From Mycobacterium malmoense (lineage in GTDB: Bacteria; Actinomycetota; Actinomycetes; Mycobacteriales; Mycobacteriaceae), in NCBI RefSeq assembly GCF_019645855.1, contig NZ_CP080999.1, forward strand, positions 1,736,001-1,800,000: a DNA stretch of 64,000 bases, given 5' to 3'. The notes beneath the pieces were generated by a model. That model was not told the origin of the DNA. It ran no database searches and saw nothing but the letters and a program-made list of their open reading frames with translations. The position numbers and the translations under genes were made by a program. This document shows, piece by piece, positions 39,502 through 48,184 of the stretch (its first letter is position 1; the number at the start of each line of letters is the position of its first letter).

Positions 39502-40617
39502 TCAGAACACGATCAGCGGAATCGCCATTTCGGTGGCGGTGGCGGCGCCGTGGAAACCTATGAGGCGAGCCGTTTCCGGCGGCTCGTGTCCGGTCGCCAG
39601 CACGGCCGCGTCGCCGGTGCAGACGACGACGACATCGCCGATCCTCGCCAGGTGTGCCGGGCTGACCGGTCCGAACATCCCGGTGGCCACGGCCTGCTCG
39701 CGGCTGTAAACCCGTGCCTGGCCGTCCAGCGCCTCGCTCCAGGCGGCCCGCACGTCGGCCGCGGCGCCCGGCTCGGTGTGCAGGTAGCGCACCCGCGGCT
39801 CGCCGGCGACCACCCGCACTCCCTCACCCAGCCGCGGGTCGGTATCAAGGTCGACGCGGGCGTCCGGCGGGACGTTGAGGCCGCCGTGGTCCGCGGTCAC
39901 CAGCAGCACCGCGCGCCGGGGCAGCGTTTCGGCCAGGCGAGTGAGCAGCGCGTCGACATGTGCCGCCGCCGTGTGCCATTGGGGCGATCCGATGCCGAAC
40001 GCGTGGGCCGCGGTGTCCAGCTCGCCGGTGTAGCCGTAGACCAGGCCCGGCGCCGCACGCAGCTCGTCGATCAGCTCCGCGGCGTAGTCGTCAGTGGCGT
40101 GGGTCGGGCGGAAGCGGGCGCCGCGATACGCCGCGTCGGTCAGTCCGCTGCCGATGAACGGCGCGGGCAGCACGGCGCGCGCACCGATGCCGGCTTGCGT
40201 GAGCCGTTCGAACCAGGTCGGCAGCGGCTGCCATGCGGTGTGGGGTGGGTCGTCGCGCCACCGGATGTGGTTGAGGACCCGGTCGGTGCCGGGAACGTTG
40301 AGGGTGAAGCCCAGGATGCCGTGCTCGCCGGGCTGGGCTCCGGTGCCCAGCGACACCAGGCTCGTCGGTGTGGTCGACGGGAAGGTGCAGCTGAGCTCGC
40401 CGAGCCGGCCGGCGCCACCGGCCAGCACGGACGCGAGCAGCGGCGCACTGCCGGCCAGCTCCGGTAGCAGGTGCCGGCCCATCCCGTCCACCAGCACGAT
40501 CGCGACGCGATCGGCCCGGTCTCCGACGCAATCCGCCAGGCCCAGCTTGTCGACCGCGCCCGGGGCGCCGAGCAGCGCGGCCGCGGCGGGCAGCACGTCG
40601 CAGATTGAACCGACCAC
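39502..40617 (-). CDS. Alkaline-phosphatase-superfamily nucleotide pyrophosphatase/phosphodiesterase
   Basis: A 371-residue metal-dependent phosphodiesterase. Metal/nucleophile region: RVAIVLVDGMGRHLLPELAG and FPSTTPTSLVSLGTG, where the Thr of STTPTS is the likely nucleophile. Further metal ligands: GYTGELDTAAHAFGIGS and LLVTADHGGLN. The C-terminal RIGDVVVVCTGDAAVL is normal. There is no signal peptide, so it acts in the cytosol, perhaps on nucleotide-sugar or phosphodiester bonds; the substrate is unknown. It follows the hydrogenase block on the same strand, separated by repeat DNA, so it is probably not part of it. Confidence 0.85.
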   Translation of the reverse strand: MVGSICDVLPAAAALLGAPGAVDKLGLADCVGDRADRVAIVLVDGMGRHLLPELAGSAPLLASVLAGGAGRLGELSCTFPSTTPTSLVSLGTGAQPGEHGILGFTLNVPGTDRVLNHIRWRDDPPHTAWQPLPTWFERLTQAGIGARAVLPAPFIGSGLTDAAYRGARFRPTHATDDYAAELIDELRAAPGLVYGYTGELDTAAHAFGIGSPQWHTAAAHVDALLTRLAETLPRRAVLLVTADHGGLNVPPDARVDLDTDPRLGEGVRVVAGEPRVRYLHTEPGAAADVRAAWSEALDGQARVYSREQAVATGMFGPVSPAHLARIGDVVVVCTGDAAVLATGHEPPETARLIGFHGAATATEMAIPLIVF

Positions 40618-40640
40618 GCCGGTCAGTCTGGCATGAGGCT

Positions 40641-40790
40641 GGCTCGTGGCGATCGCGAGCGTGGCGGAGCCGGGTGAAGCGGGTCGCCACCATCAGGCTC
40701 GTGGCGATCGCGAGCGCGGCGGAGCCGGGTGAATGGGGGTACCTCCCGCTTGCGGGGGAGGGTCGCCACCATCAAAATCAGGCGTGCGCC
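40641..40790. repeat. Repeat family C, two tandem units (inverted orientation)
   Basis: A 38-base segment starting GGCTCGTGGCGATCGCGAGC occurs at 40641-40678 and 40696-40733 with one difference (period 55). Each is followed by a GGGTCGCCACCATCA end (second copy delayed by a GGGGGTACCTCCCGCTTGCG insert). Reverse-complemented it matches the unit in the GATase gene and at 58590. It lies between the phosphodiesterase and the DUF6390 gene and slightly enters the latter's 3' end. Confidence 0.8.
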
Positions 40791-41512
40791 AGCCGTTGAC
40801 TCGTCACGCGCAGCTGACGATCGGTGCTGTCGGTGAGCGCGCGGACCTGCTCTGGAGACAGCCGGCCGCACAGCCGGCCCCAGTGCACCGCGACCTCGTC
40901 GCCGACAGCGACGTCGGGCACCGCGCTGTACCCGTCGGCCCAGACGTCGAGCACGCACGCCGAGGGTTCGGACAGCGCGAGCGCCTGACCGTCGTAGACG
41001 AGCCGCCGGCACATCACCTCAACGTCCTTGTCGTCGCGGGAAACGACTGTGCCCCAAGTGATCCGGCAATTGTCCAGTACGCCGAGCGGGTGCTCGTCCA
41101 TACCCCGCCCCAAAAAACGCGTCCACGGGTACACGCCGAACACGTGGAAGCAGTGGTTGGCGGCGGCCTCGCGGACTAGGCCCGCCGTCAGATGCGACCA
41201 GTACCGGCCCGCCTGCGGACCGATGACGGCCAGCAACGCGTCGAAGAAGTCTTGCGGGTCCAGGCCGGCGCCGATGCCGCCGCCGAGCCAATACGATTCG
41301 ACAAGCCGATAATCCAGCGGGTCGGCGACGCCGGTCAGCGCCGACAGCACCCGCAGGTACGGCCACGCCCCGGAGAACGTGGTTGCCGCGCGGCGCACCT
41401 CGTCGGCCGAACCGTCGCGCAGGGTGGCTCCCAGCGGCGGACCGCAGTAGCCCAGCGCATTGGGCGCATAGGCGTACCGGGCGAACATCTCAACGCCGGG
41501 CTGGAACGTCAA
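40778..41512 (-). CDS. DUF6390 protein, last gene of the hydrogenase block
   Basis: A 244-residue protein of unknown function. Notable segments are MFARYAYAPNALGYCGPPLG, FSGAWPYLRVLSALTGVADPLDYRLVESYWLGGGIG, and CFHVFGVYPWTRFLGRGMDEHPLGVLDNCRITWG. The family is found in actinobacterial [NiFe] hydrogenase loci. Its start overlaps the hypD stop by 4 bases, so it is translated with the maturation genes. The conserved Cys (YCGPP, NCRITW) could bind metal. A role in maturation or sensing is inference from context only. Confidence 0.75.
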   Translation of the reverse strand: MTFQPGVEMFARYAYAPNALGYCGPPLGATLRDGSADEVRRAATTFSGAWPYLRVLSALTGVADPLDYRLVESYWLGGGIGAGLDPQDFFDALLAVIGPQAGRYWSHLTAGLVREAAANHCFHVFGVYPWTRFLGRGMDEHPLGVLDNCRITWGTVVSRDDKDVEVMCRRLVYDGQALALSEPSACVLDVWADGYSAVPDVAVGDEVAVHWGRLCGRLSPEQVRALTDSTDRQLRVTSQRLAHA

Positions 41513-42636
41513 GTGCGCGCCACCAGCTTGACCGCATCACGGTGCATGCGGCCGAAGTTGTAGTAGGCCGCGCACGCACCCTCGGGGGACACCATGCACG
41601 TCCCGATCGGGGTCTCGGGCGTGCAGGCGGTGCCGAAAACCTTGCATTCCCAAGGCTTGAGCACGCCCTTGAGCACCTCGCCGCACTGGCAGGCCTTCGG
41701 GTCGGCGACCCGCACGCCCGGCATCGCGAACCGCAGCTCGGCGTCGAACTCCGCGAAATCGTCGTGCAGCCGCAGCGCGCTCTGCGAGATGAAACCCAGC
41801 CCCCGCCATTCGAAGTGCGGCCGCAGCGCGAACACCTTGCCCATCAGCGCCAGCGCGGCCGGGTTGCCGCGCTCGGGCACCACCCGCTTGTACTGGTTCT
41901 CCACCTCGCAGCGGCCCTCGCGGATCTGGCGCAGCAGCATCGCGACCGCCGCCAGGATGTCCAGCGGCTCGAAACCGGCCACCACCAACGGCTTTCGATA
42001 CACCTCCGGCACGAACCGGTAGGGGCGATTGCCCACCACGGTCGACACGTGCCCGGGCCCGATGAAACCCGACAGCCGCAGGTCCGGCGACTCCAGGATG
42101 GCCTTGATCGGCGGCACGATCGTGACGTGGTTGCAGAACACGCTGAAGTTGGGCAGGCCCAGGTCGCGGGCCCGCACCAGCGTCACCGCGGTCGACGGCG
42201 CGGTGGTCTCGAAACCGATGGCGAAGAACACCACGTGCTTGTCCGGGTTGTCGACCGCGATCTTCAGCGCGTCCAGCGGGGAGTAGACGAACCGCACGTC
42301 GGCGCCGCGGGCCTTGGCGTTCAGCAGGCTGCCATCGGAGCCGGGCACCCGCATCATGTCGCCGAAGCAGGTGAAGATGACGTCGGGCTGGCCGGCCAGC
42401 CACATCGCGTCGTCGATGCGGCCCATGGGGATCACGCAGACCGGGCAGCCCGGGCCGTGCACCAGTTCGACGTTGCCGGGCAGCAGGTGTTCGATGCCGT
42501 GCCGGTAAATGGTGTGCGTGTGCCCGCCGCACACCTCCATGAACTTGAAGTGTTCGCGGTCCCCGGCCAGGCGCTCGATGGCGGCGATCAATTTGCGGGC
42601 CGCCGCCGGATCGCGGAACTCGTCAACGAATTTCAT
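41509..42636 (-). CDS. hypD: Hydrogenase maturation factor HypD
   Basis: A 375-residue 4Fe-4S protein that, with HypC, is the scaffold on which Fe(CN)2CO is built. Motifs: FMEVCGGHTHTIYRHGIEHLLP, ELVHGPGCPVCVIPMGRID (CxxC region that carries the Fe), IGFETTAPSTAVTL and the C-terminal cluster Cys in CQCGEVLKGVLKPWECKVFGTACTPETPIG. Length is typical. Fifteen bases after hypC. Confidence 0.97.
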   Translation of the reverse strand: MKFVDEFRDPAAARKLIAAIERLAGDREHFKFMEVCGGHTHTIYRHGIEHLLPGNVELVHGPGCPVCVIPMGRIDDAMWLAGQPDVIFTCFGDMMRVPGSDGSLLNAKARGADVRFVYSPLDALKIAVDNPDKHVVFFAIGFETTAPSTAVTLVRARDLGLPNFSVFCNHVTIVPPIKAILESPDLRLSGFIGPGHVSTVVGNRPYRFVPEVYRKPLVVAGFEPLDILAAVAMLLRQIREGRCEVENQYKRVVPERGNPAALALMGKVFALRPHFEWRGLGFISQSALRLHDDFAEFDAELRFAMPGVRVADPKACQCGEVLKGVLKPWECKVFGTACTPETPIGTCMVSPEGACAAYYNFGRMHRDAVKLVART

Positions 42637-42651
42637 TGCGGTCCTTCCTGG

Positions 42652-42924
42652 TTAGACGATCGACGAGGAGTCGAAGGCCGCCATCTCGGTGGCATACGCG
42701 TCGCCGAGTTTCTGGATGGCGGCCAGGGTGAGCAGCGCCTCGGTCTCGTCGATCGTGGCCATCGCGAACCCGACGTGGACCAGCACCCAGTCGTCGGGCG
42801 CGGGCATGTCGTCCTCGAGCAGCCGCACGCTGATGGTGCGCTGCACGCCGCCGACGTCGACCTTCGCCAAATAGTTTGCGGGGTCCGTGATCTCGACGAT
42901 CCGGCCCGGAATCCCCAGACACAT
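42652..42924 (-). CDS. hypC: Hydrogenase maturation chaperone HypC (copy next to hypD/hypE)
   Basis: A 90-residue HypC/HybG family chaperone. MCLGIPGRIVEI provides the N-terminal Cys that holds iron after Met removal; the rest is the small OB-fold (VGGVQRTISVRLLEDDMPAP, DDWVLVHVGFAMATIDETEA). It forms the HypCD scaffold and then delivers Fe(CN)2CO to the large-subunit precursor. A second full hypC and a HypC-like domain fusion occur in the same block. Confidence 0.96.
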   Translation of the reverse strand: MCLGIPGRIVEITDPANYLAKVDVGGVQRTISVRLLEDDMPAPDDWVLVHVGFAMATIDETEALLTLAAIQKLGDAYATEMAAFDSSSIV

Positions 42925-42945
42925 AACAGCTCCCTTCAGCAGAAC

Positions 42946-44058
42946 TCAGCAGATTCGGGGCAGCGGGTCGCCGACGAGCATGTCGACGATCCGCGTCCCG
43001 CCGAATCCGGTACGCAGCACCACGCTTTCGGCCGGTTCGGCCACGATCTCCCCGACCTCGGCCGCGTCGGCGCCCAGGGGATGCGACCGCACCGCGGCCA
43101 GCCCGGCCTCGGCCTCCTCCGGCGCGACGACGGCGACGAACTTGCCCTCGTTGGCGACGTAGAGCGGGTCGATGCCGAGCAGCTCGCACGCGCCGTTGAC
43201 CATGGGCCGCACCGGCAGTCGCTCCTCCTCGAGCAGCACCCCCAGGCCGCAGGCCTGGGCGAGTTCGTTGCACACGGTGCCGACCCCGCCCCGGGTGGGG
43301 TCCCGCAGCCAGCGGGTGGACGGGGCGGCCGCCATCAGCAGCTCCACCAGTGGGCTCAGGGAGGCGGTGTCGGAATGAATATCGGCCTCGATGGCCAGGT
43401 CGCCCCGGGCGAGCATGACGGCCATGCCGTGATCGCCCATCGACCCCGACAGCAGCACCCGGTCGCCGGCGCGCACCGACGCGGGCGACAGCGCGCGCCC
43501 CGCGGGAACGACGCCGGCCCCGGTGGTGGTGACGAACACGCCGTCGGCCGCGCCCTTGGGCACCACCTTGGTGTCGCCGGTGACGATCTGCACGCCCGCG
43601 CCCGCGGCCGCGACCGCCATGTCGGCGACGATCTCCTTCAATTCCGCGACGGGAAAGCCCTCTTCGAGCACGAACGCCGCGGAGATCCAGGACGGCACGG
43701 CGCCGGCCATCGCGAGGTCGTTGCAGGTGCCGTGGACGGCAAGCTCGCCGAGGGACCCACCGGGAAAACGCCTGGGCTGCACCACGAATGAATCCGTGGA
43801 CAGCGCCACGCGCTCGCCGCTGGGCAACGCCAGGACCGCGCCGTCGCCGAGCGACTCCAGCACCGGATTGCGGAACGCCTCCACGAACACCGCGTCCACC
43901 AGCGCGGCCGACGCCTTTCCGCCGGCCCCGTGCGCCAGGGTCACGTGGTCGTCGAGCAACCGGGGGCGGCGCTTGCGGAACGACTCGATCCGCTCGATCA
44001 CCTCGCCCTCGGCGAACCGCGGCCCCGACGACAGGTATTCGCGCGCTGAGTTGTTCAT
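42946..44058 (-). CDS. hypE: Carbamoyl dehydratase HypE
   Basis: A 370-residue PurM/ThiL-fold enzyme that dehydrates a C-terminal thiocarboxamide to thiocyanate for cyanide ligand synthesis. Motifs: HVTLAHGAGGKASAALVDAVF, LSTDSFVVQPRRFPGGSLGELAVHGTCNDLA, RDPTRGGVGTVCNELA and the essential C-terminal ending PRIC with the terminal Cys. The start overlaps the upstream SIS gene stop by 4 bases. Confidence 0.97.
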   Translation of the reverse strand: MNNSAREYLSSGPRFAEGEVIERIESFRKRRPRLLDDHVTLAHGAGGKASAALVDAVFVEAFRNPVLESLGDGAVLALPSGERVALSTDSFVVQPRRFPGGSLGELAVHGTCNDLAMAGAVPSWISAAFVLEEGFPVAELKEIVADMAVAAAGAGVQIVTGDTKVVPKGAADGVFVTTTGAGVVPAGRALSPASVRAGDRVLLSGSMGDHGMAVMLARGDLAIEADIHSDTASLSPLVELLMAAAPSTRWLRDPTRGGVGTVCNELAQACGLGVLLEEERLPVRPMVNGACELLGIDPLYVANEGKFVAVVAPEEAEAGLAAVRSHPLGADAAEVGEIVAEPAESVVLRTGFGGTRIVDMLVGDPLPRIC

Positions 44059-44714
44059 GCGGCCCCCTCGTCACAGAGATGTTCGTGCACCGTCGACCAC
44101 AGCCGATAGCCCAGCAGCGCTTGGGATTCCTGAATCCGGTGCACGCTTTGCGAACGAACGACGAAGCAGGCGTCCACGGCGGGGTTGTCGGCGAAGGCGC
44201 CGCCGTCGTAGCCGGCGAAACCGATGGTGTACAGGCCGCGCCGGCGCGCCTCGGTCAGCGCCGTGAGCAGGTTGGGCGAATTGCCGCTGGTCGACATCGC
44301 GATCGCGATGTCGCCGGCCTTCGCGCGGGCGATCAGCTGGCGGGCGAACACCAGCTCGAACCCGACGTCGTTGCCCAGCGCGGTCAGGATCGCCTGATCG
44401 GCGGTCAACGACCAGGCGGGTAACGGCGTGCCGGTCGGCGGCCGGGCGAACAAGCCCGCCAACGTGGTGGAATCGGTGCAGCTGCCTCCGTTTCCGAAGG
44501 TGAACAGTCGCCCGCCCGCGGCGAATCGGCGGGCCATCTCGGTGGCGGCCGCCTCCAGCAGTCCGGCGTTGGCGTCCAGCGTGGAGCGCCGCAGCGCCAG
44601 GCTCTCGGCCGCTTTCGCCTGCGCCGACGCGGCCAGGTCGGCGAGCAGCGAGTGCGGGTTGTCTTCCTCGGCGTCGATGAACGGGTACAAGAAGTTGGTG
44701 GGCTCGTCGCTCAT
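44055..44714 (-). CDS. SIS-domain protein, GmhA-like, within the hydrogenase block
   Basis: A 219-residue SIS (sugar isomerase) fold protein resembling sedoheptulose-7-phosphate isomerase: GGRLFTFGNGGSCTDSTTLAGLFARPP, ALGNDVGFELVFARQL, and MSTSGNSPNLLTALTEARRRGLYTIGFAGYDGG. GmhA itself makes heptose precursors, but such genes recur in actinobacterial hydrogenase operons with no known LPS or heptose role. It is coupled to its neighbours on both sides by 4-base overlaps. A sensing or scaffold role in maturation is a guess. Confidence 0.85.
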   Translation of the reverse strand: MSDEPTNFLYPFIDAEEDNPHSLLADLAASAQAKAAESLALRRSTLDANAGLLEAAATEMARRFAAGGRLFTFGNGGSCTDSTTLAGLFARPPTGTPLPAWSLTADQAILTALGNDVGFELVFARQLIARAKAGDIAIAMSTSGNSPNLLTALTEARRRGLYTIGFAGYDGGAFADNPAVDACFVVRSQSVHRIQESQALLGYRLWSTVHEHLCDEGAA

Positions 44715-45523
44715 GCGCCGTCCTCCTCGTCGGCTGCGCCGGCATCTGCGTCGTCGGCTCCGTTAGATTGCGCCGCTCCTTCGATCCCGGCTGCGCCGGC
44801 ATCTGCGTCGTCGGCGCGGCCGATCGCCGTGCCGGCGTGCACCAGCACCAGCTCACCGGCGGTGACCGGGTCGACGAGCGTGGTCACCACGTTCTCGACG
44901 CCCAGCGCGGTGCGCACCGCGGCCATCCCGTCTTCCGACGCGCTTATCACCTCACCGAGCCGGCCCTCGTCGGAGCACGTGACGCAAACTTCCTCGGCGC
45001 GTGCGGGTTTGAGCAAACCGGGGTGTTCGAAGCACACGTGGGTCAGCTCCCACAGCAGGTGATAGAACAGCACGAAGCCGCCCGTCGCGGGCACCGCCGG
45101 GTCGGGGTCGTCGAGCCACAGCACGTGGTCGGCTGGGCTAGCTTTGACGCCGCCTCGTGGGCGGTCACCGCTGCCGATCCAAATCGTGGTGACACCCCAT
45201 GCCGGGGCGCGGCGCATCACCGAGCGCACCCGCGCGTCGTCCGCGCCGGAGACGGCGACGACGATGTCGCCGGGCGACACCGACACCCGCACGAGATTCA
45301 CCAGGTCGGGTCCCGTCAGCGCCACCGCCGGCAACGCCCGTTTCCCCACGATCACCGGGTGCACGAACTCGACCGCGATGTGCAGCGCGTGCGGTTCGGC
45401 CGACGGCGCGATCGACCACATGGTGGCGCCCGCGGCGAATCGCCTGGCGAGCGTGAAAGCGGTGGCGGCCAAGCCCTCGGCCAGTTCGGCGCCCAGCCCG
45501 CGATCGATCGCGGTGGTGGCCAT
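44711..45523 (-). CDS. SIS domain fused to a HypC-like chaperone domain
   Basis: A 270-residue two-domain protein. Residues about 1-165 form a second SIS domain (ARRFAAGATMWSIAPSAEPH, GDIVVAVSGADDARVRSVMRRAPAWGVTTIWIG). Residues about 175-235 are HypC-like: EEVCVTCSDEGRLGEVISAS, then the strands GVENVVTTLVDPVTAGELVLVHAG. The Cys of VCVTCSD would be internal, not N-terminal as in HypC. An acidic Ala-rich tail with a 19-codon imperfect duplication ends the protein. ATG 45523 is chosen; a GTG one codon upstream overlaps the hypF stop. I know CxTCSD HypC relatives as separate genes in other actinobacteria; the fusion is notable. Confidence 0.75.
   Translation of the reverse strand: MATTAIDRGLGAELAEGLAATAFTLARRFAAGATMWSIAPSAEPHALHIAVEFVHPVIVGKRALPAVALTGPDLVNLVRVSVSPGDIVVAVSGADDARVRSVMRRAPAWGVTTIWIGSGDRPRGGVKASPADHVLWLDDPDPAVPATGGFVLFYHLLWELTHVCFEHPGLLKPARAEEVCVTCSDEGRLGEVISASEDGMAAVRTALGVENVVTTLVDPVTAGELVLVHAGTAIGRADDADAGAAGIEGAAQSNGADDADAGAADEEDGA
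44732..44815. repeat. In-frame direct repeat in the acidic tail of the SIS-HypC gene
   Basis: A 27-base string beginning GGCTGCGCCGGCATCTGCGT occurs exactly at 44732-44758 and 44789-44815, period 57 bases (19 codons). On the minus strand it encodes the twice-occurring ADDADAGAA peptide. A slippage duplication. Confidence 0.85.
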
Positions 45524-47913
45524 CACTTTGCCTCCCTCCTGTCGTCCTCTAACGCGGTCAGCATCGAGACCGCGGCCTGACCCAGCGCCAGCCCGCCGTC
45601 GTTCGGCGGCACCGTGTGGTGGGTCAGCACCTCGAATCCCGCCCGGCGCAATCGCTTACGGCACGCGCGGAGCAACAGCACGTTCTGGAACACCCCGCCG
45701 GTAAGGCCCACCAACCGGATCGGGCCGGCCACCTGAGCGACCACCGTGACGACGGCGTCGGCGACCGCCTCGTGGAACGCCGCGGCCAGCGACGCGGGCG
45801 GTGTGCCGGCGTACAGGGCCGACACCATCGTCTGCACCATGGTGCCGGGATCGATCACCCCGTCGGCGCGCACCATGAGCGGCAGCGACGGCCCGGGTGC
45901 CTCACCGGCCGACTCGGCCAGCGCCTCGAGCTCGGCGGCGGCCTGGCCCTCGTAGTCGATCCGGTGCCGCACGCTCAACAGGGAGGCGACGGCGTCGAAC
46001 AGTCGGCCCATGCTCGAACACGGCACGCATCCCGTCCCGCTCTCCAATTGCGAACGGGTGAACCGCAATTCGTCCGGTGTCGCCGCGGCGACCGGCGCCA
46101 GGTCCGGGGTCCAGTCGATGCCGGCCATCCACAACTGGGACAGCGCCATCCGCCACGGGTTGCGCACCGCGGCGTCACCGCCCGGCAGCGGCACCGGCAG
46201 CAGGTGGCCGGCCCGGACGAAACGGTGGCTGTCGGTTCCGAGCGTGAGAATCTCGCCGCCCCAGATGGTTTGGTCGCGGCCGTAGCCGGTGCCGTCGAAG
46301 GCGACCCCGACGATGGGTTCGCCGATGCGCCCGTGCTCGGCCAGCAGCGAGACCACGTGCGCGTGGTGGTGTTGGACCAGGTCTAGCGGCCGATCGCCGG
46401 CGTGCCGCTCCGCCCAGCTTCGGGTGTGGTATCCGGGATGCAGATCGGCGGCCAATCGCGCTGGCGCACCGCGTATTTCGCTGAGCTGGCCCACCGCGCG
46501 CTCGAACGCGCGCAGCGTCTCCCAGGTGGCCATGTCGCCGATGTGACCGGACAGGTAGGCGCGCGGGCCGTCGGTGAGGCAGAAGGTGTTCTTCAGCTCC
46601 CCGCCGACGGCGAGCACGGCCGGGCCCGCCCGCCCGAAATCGACCGGTAGCGGCGCATAGCCGCGGGACCGGCGGATCGGCAGTTCGGACGCCCCTGCCT
46701 GGTCCCTGACGACGCGCACCACCGAGTCGTCGCACGGCACGTGGATCGGGCGGTCGTGATCGAGGACCGCGTCACAGAGAACCGAAAGCCTTTGTGCGGC
46801 ATCGTCGTCGGTGAAACAGATGGGCTCGTCGGAACGGTTCGCACTGGTCAGCACCAGAGCGTCGGGCACCTCTTCGGCGGCCCCGGGCACCGGCGCCAGC
46901 AGCAGGTGATGGACGGGGGAGTACGGCAGCATCAGCCCGAGCAGCGGGCTACCGGGTGCGACGGCGGCGGCGACCGGCGCGCCGTTGCTTCGGGGGAGCC
47001 GCCGCAGCAACACGATCGGGCGGGCGGGGCTTGACAGCACGGCGGCCTCGTCGTCGTCGACGAGGGCGTAGCGGCGCGCCACCTCGAGGTCGCGGACCAG
47101 CATGGCGAAGGGCTTGGCGCCCCGCGCCTTTCGTGCCCGCAGCGCACCGACCGCCTCGTCGTCGTCGACGGCGCAGGCCAGGTGATAGCCACCGATGCCC
47201 TTGACGGCGACCACTGGGCCTCCTGGGCCCCCCGCCAGCGCGTGCTGGGTGGCCGCCAGCGCGGCATCCGATCCGTCTACCCGGCCGGCCGGAGACGAGA
47301 ACCACAGCGACGGACCGCATTCGGGGCAGGCGATCGGCTGCGCGTGGAACCGGCGATCCGCCGGATCGTGGTATTCGGCGGCGCATCGCTCGCACATGGC
47401 GAATGCCGACATGGTGGTGGCCGGCCGGTCGTACGGCAGCTCGCGGATGATGGTGAACCGCGGCCCGCAGTTGGTGCAGGTCACGAACGGGTGCCGGTAA
47501 CGCCGGTCGTGCGGGTCGAACAGCTCGGCGACGCAGTCGTCGCACACCGCGATATCGGGCGGCATCGGCGTTCGGGCGCCCGCGATCGTCCGGCTCGCCA
47601 CGATCCGGAACTCGGGCGCGCACCCGCGGTCGGCGGTGAGGTCGGTGACCGAGACCGCGGTGATCCGCGCCAGCGGCGGGGCCTCGGCCCGTAGCCGGCG
47701 GCCGAATTCGTCCAGCCGCGCGCGTTCGCCCTGCGCCTCGACAAAGACCGCGCCCGAATCGTTTCCGACGAATCCCCCCAGGCCCAGCTCGGTGGCGATC
47801 CGGTGGACGAAAGGACGAAAGCCGACCCCCTGAACGACACCGGTCACGGTGAAGCGCCGCCGAACGTCCTCGGACCCCGACAATACGGCAAGCATCAGGG
47901 GCGACTCGGTCAT
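45523..47913 (-). CDS. hypF: Carbamoyltransferase HypF
   Basis: A 796-residue enzyme that converts carbamoyl phosphate into the carbamoyl group placed on HypE, source of the cyanide ligands. Domain order: acylphosphatase-like (FTVTGVVQGVGFRPFVHRIA), two zinc fingers (CDDCVAELFDP..CTNCGPRF and CERCAAEYHDP..CPECGPSL), YrdC-like (VVAVKGIGGYHLACAVDDD), and Kae1-like (VQHHHAHVVSLLAEHG, VGVAFDGTGYGRDQTIWGGE, RLVGLTGGVFQNVLLL). Length is full. It starts one base after the upstream hypC stop. Confidence 0.97.
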   Translation of the reverse strand: MTESPLMLAVLSGSEDVRRRFTVTGVVQGVGFRPFVHRIATELGLGGFVGNDSGAVFVEAQGERARLDEFGRRLRAEAPPLARITAVSVTDLTADRGCAPEFRIVASRTIAGARTPMPPDIAVCDDCVAELFDPHDRRYRHPFVTCTNCGPRFTIIRELPYDRPATTMSAFAMCERCAAEYHDPADRRFHAQPIACPECGPSLWFSSPAGRVDGSDAALAATQHALAGGPGGPVVAVKGIGGYHLACAVDDDEAVGALRARKARGAKPFAMLVRDLEVARRYALVDDDEAAVLSSPARPIVLLRRLPRSNGAPVAAAVAPGSPLLGLMLPYSPVHHLLLAPVPGAAEEVPDALVLTSANRSDEPICFTDDDAAQRLSVLCDAVLDHDRPIHVPCDDSVVRVVRDQAGASELPIRRSRGYAPLPVDFGRAGPAVLAVGGELKNTFCLTDGPRAYLSGHIGDMATWETLRAFERAVGQLSEIRGAPARLAADLHPGYHTRSWAERHAGDRPLDLVQHHHAHVVSLLAEHGRIGEPIVGVAFDGTGYGRDQTIWGGEILTLGTDSHRFVRAGHLLPVPLPGGDAAVRNPWRMALSQLWMAGIDWTPDLAPVAAATPDELRFTRSQLESGTGCVPCSSMGRLFDAVASLLSVRHRIDYEGQAAAELEALAESAGEAPGPSLPLMVRADGVIDPGTMVQTMVSALYAGTPPASLAAAFHEAVADAVVTVVAQVAGPIRLVGLTGGVFQNVLLLRACRKRLRRAGFEVLTHHTVPPNDGGLALGQAAVSMLTALEDDRREAK

Positions 47914-47914
47914 C

Positions 47915-48181
47915 TCAACCGCCCTCCAGGCCGGCCGCCGGATCGGTGCCGCCCCTGCCCATCAGCTCGAGACCGGCCATCGCCTGCTCGGCCCCGGCGC
48001 GGTCTGTCTTCTCGACGGCGAAGCCCATATGGATGATTATCCAGTCACCGGGCGCGAACGTCTCTTCCGGCAGCATGCCGACGTTGACCTTGCGCCGCTC
48101 ACCGGCGACGTCGACCAGCGCGAGCTGCCCCTCGTAGCCGTCCAGCATCCGGATCACTTGACCGGGTATCCCCAGGCACAT
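47915..48181 (-). CDS. hypC: Second HypC/HybG-family chaperone
   Basis: An 88-residue chaperone with MCLGIPGQVIRMLDGYEGQL, the catalytic Cys2, and the OB-fold (VNVGMLPEETFAPGDWIIIHMGFAVEKTDR). It follows the maturation protease by 3 bases and precedes hypF, so it may be the copy dedicated to escorting the HhyL precursor, with the copy next to hypD in Fe assembly; that division of labour is inference. Confidence 0.95.
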   Translation of the reverse strand: MCLGIPGQVIRMLDGYEGQLALVDVAGERRKVNVGMLPEETFAPGDWIIIHMGFAVEKTDRAGAEQAMAGLELMGRGGTDPAAGLEGG

Positions 48182-48184
48182 GGC

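Noticed and set aside
41383..43791. 802-codon plus-strand frame opposite hypD/hypC/hypE
   Set aside because: His/Gln/Arg/Gly-rich antisense shadow; the minus-strand genes have full family motifs and overlapping starts.
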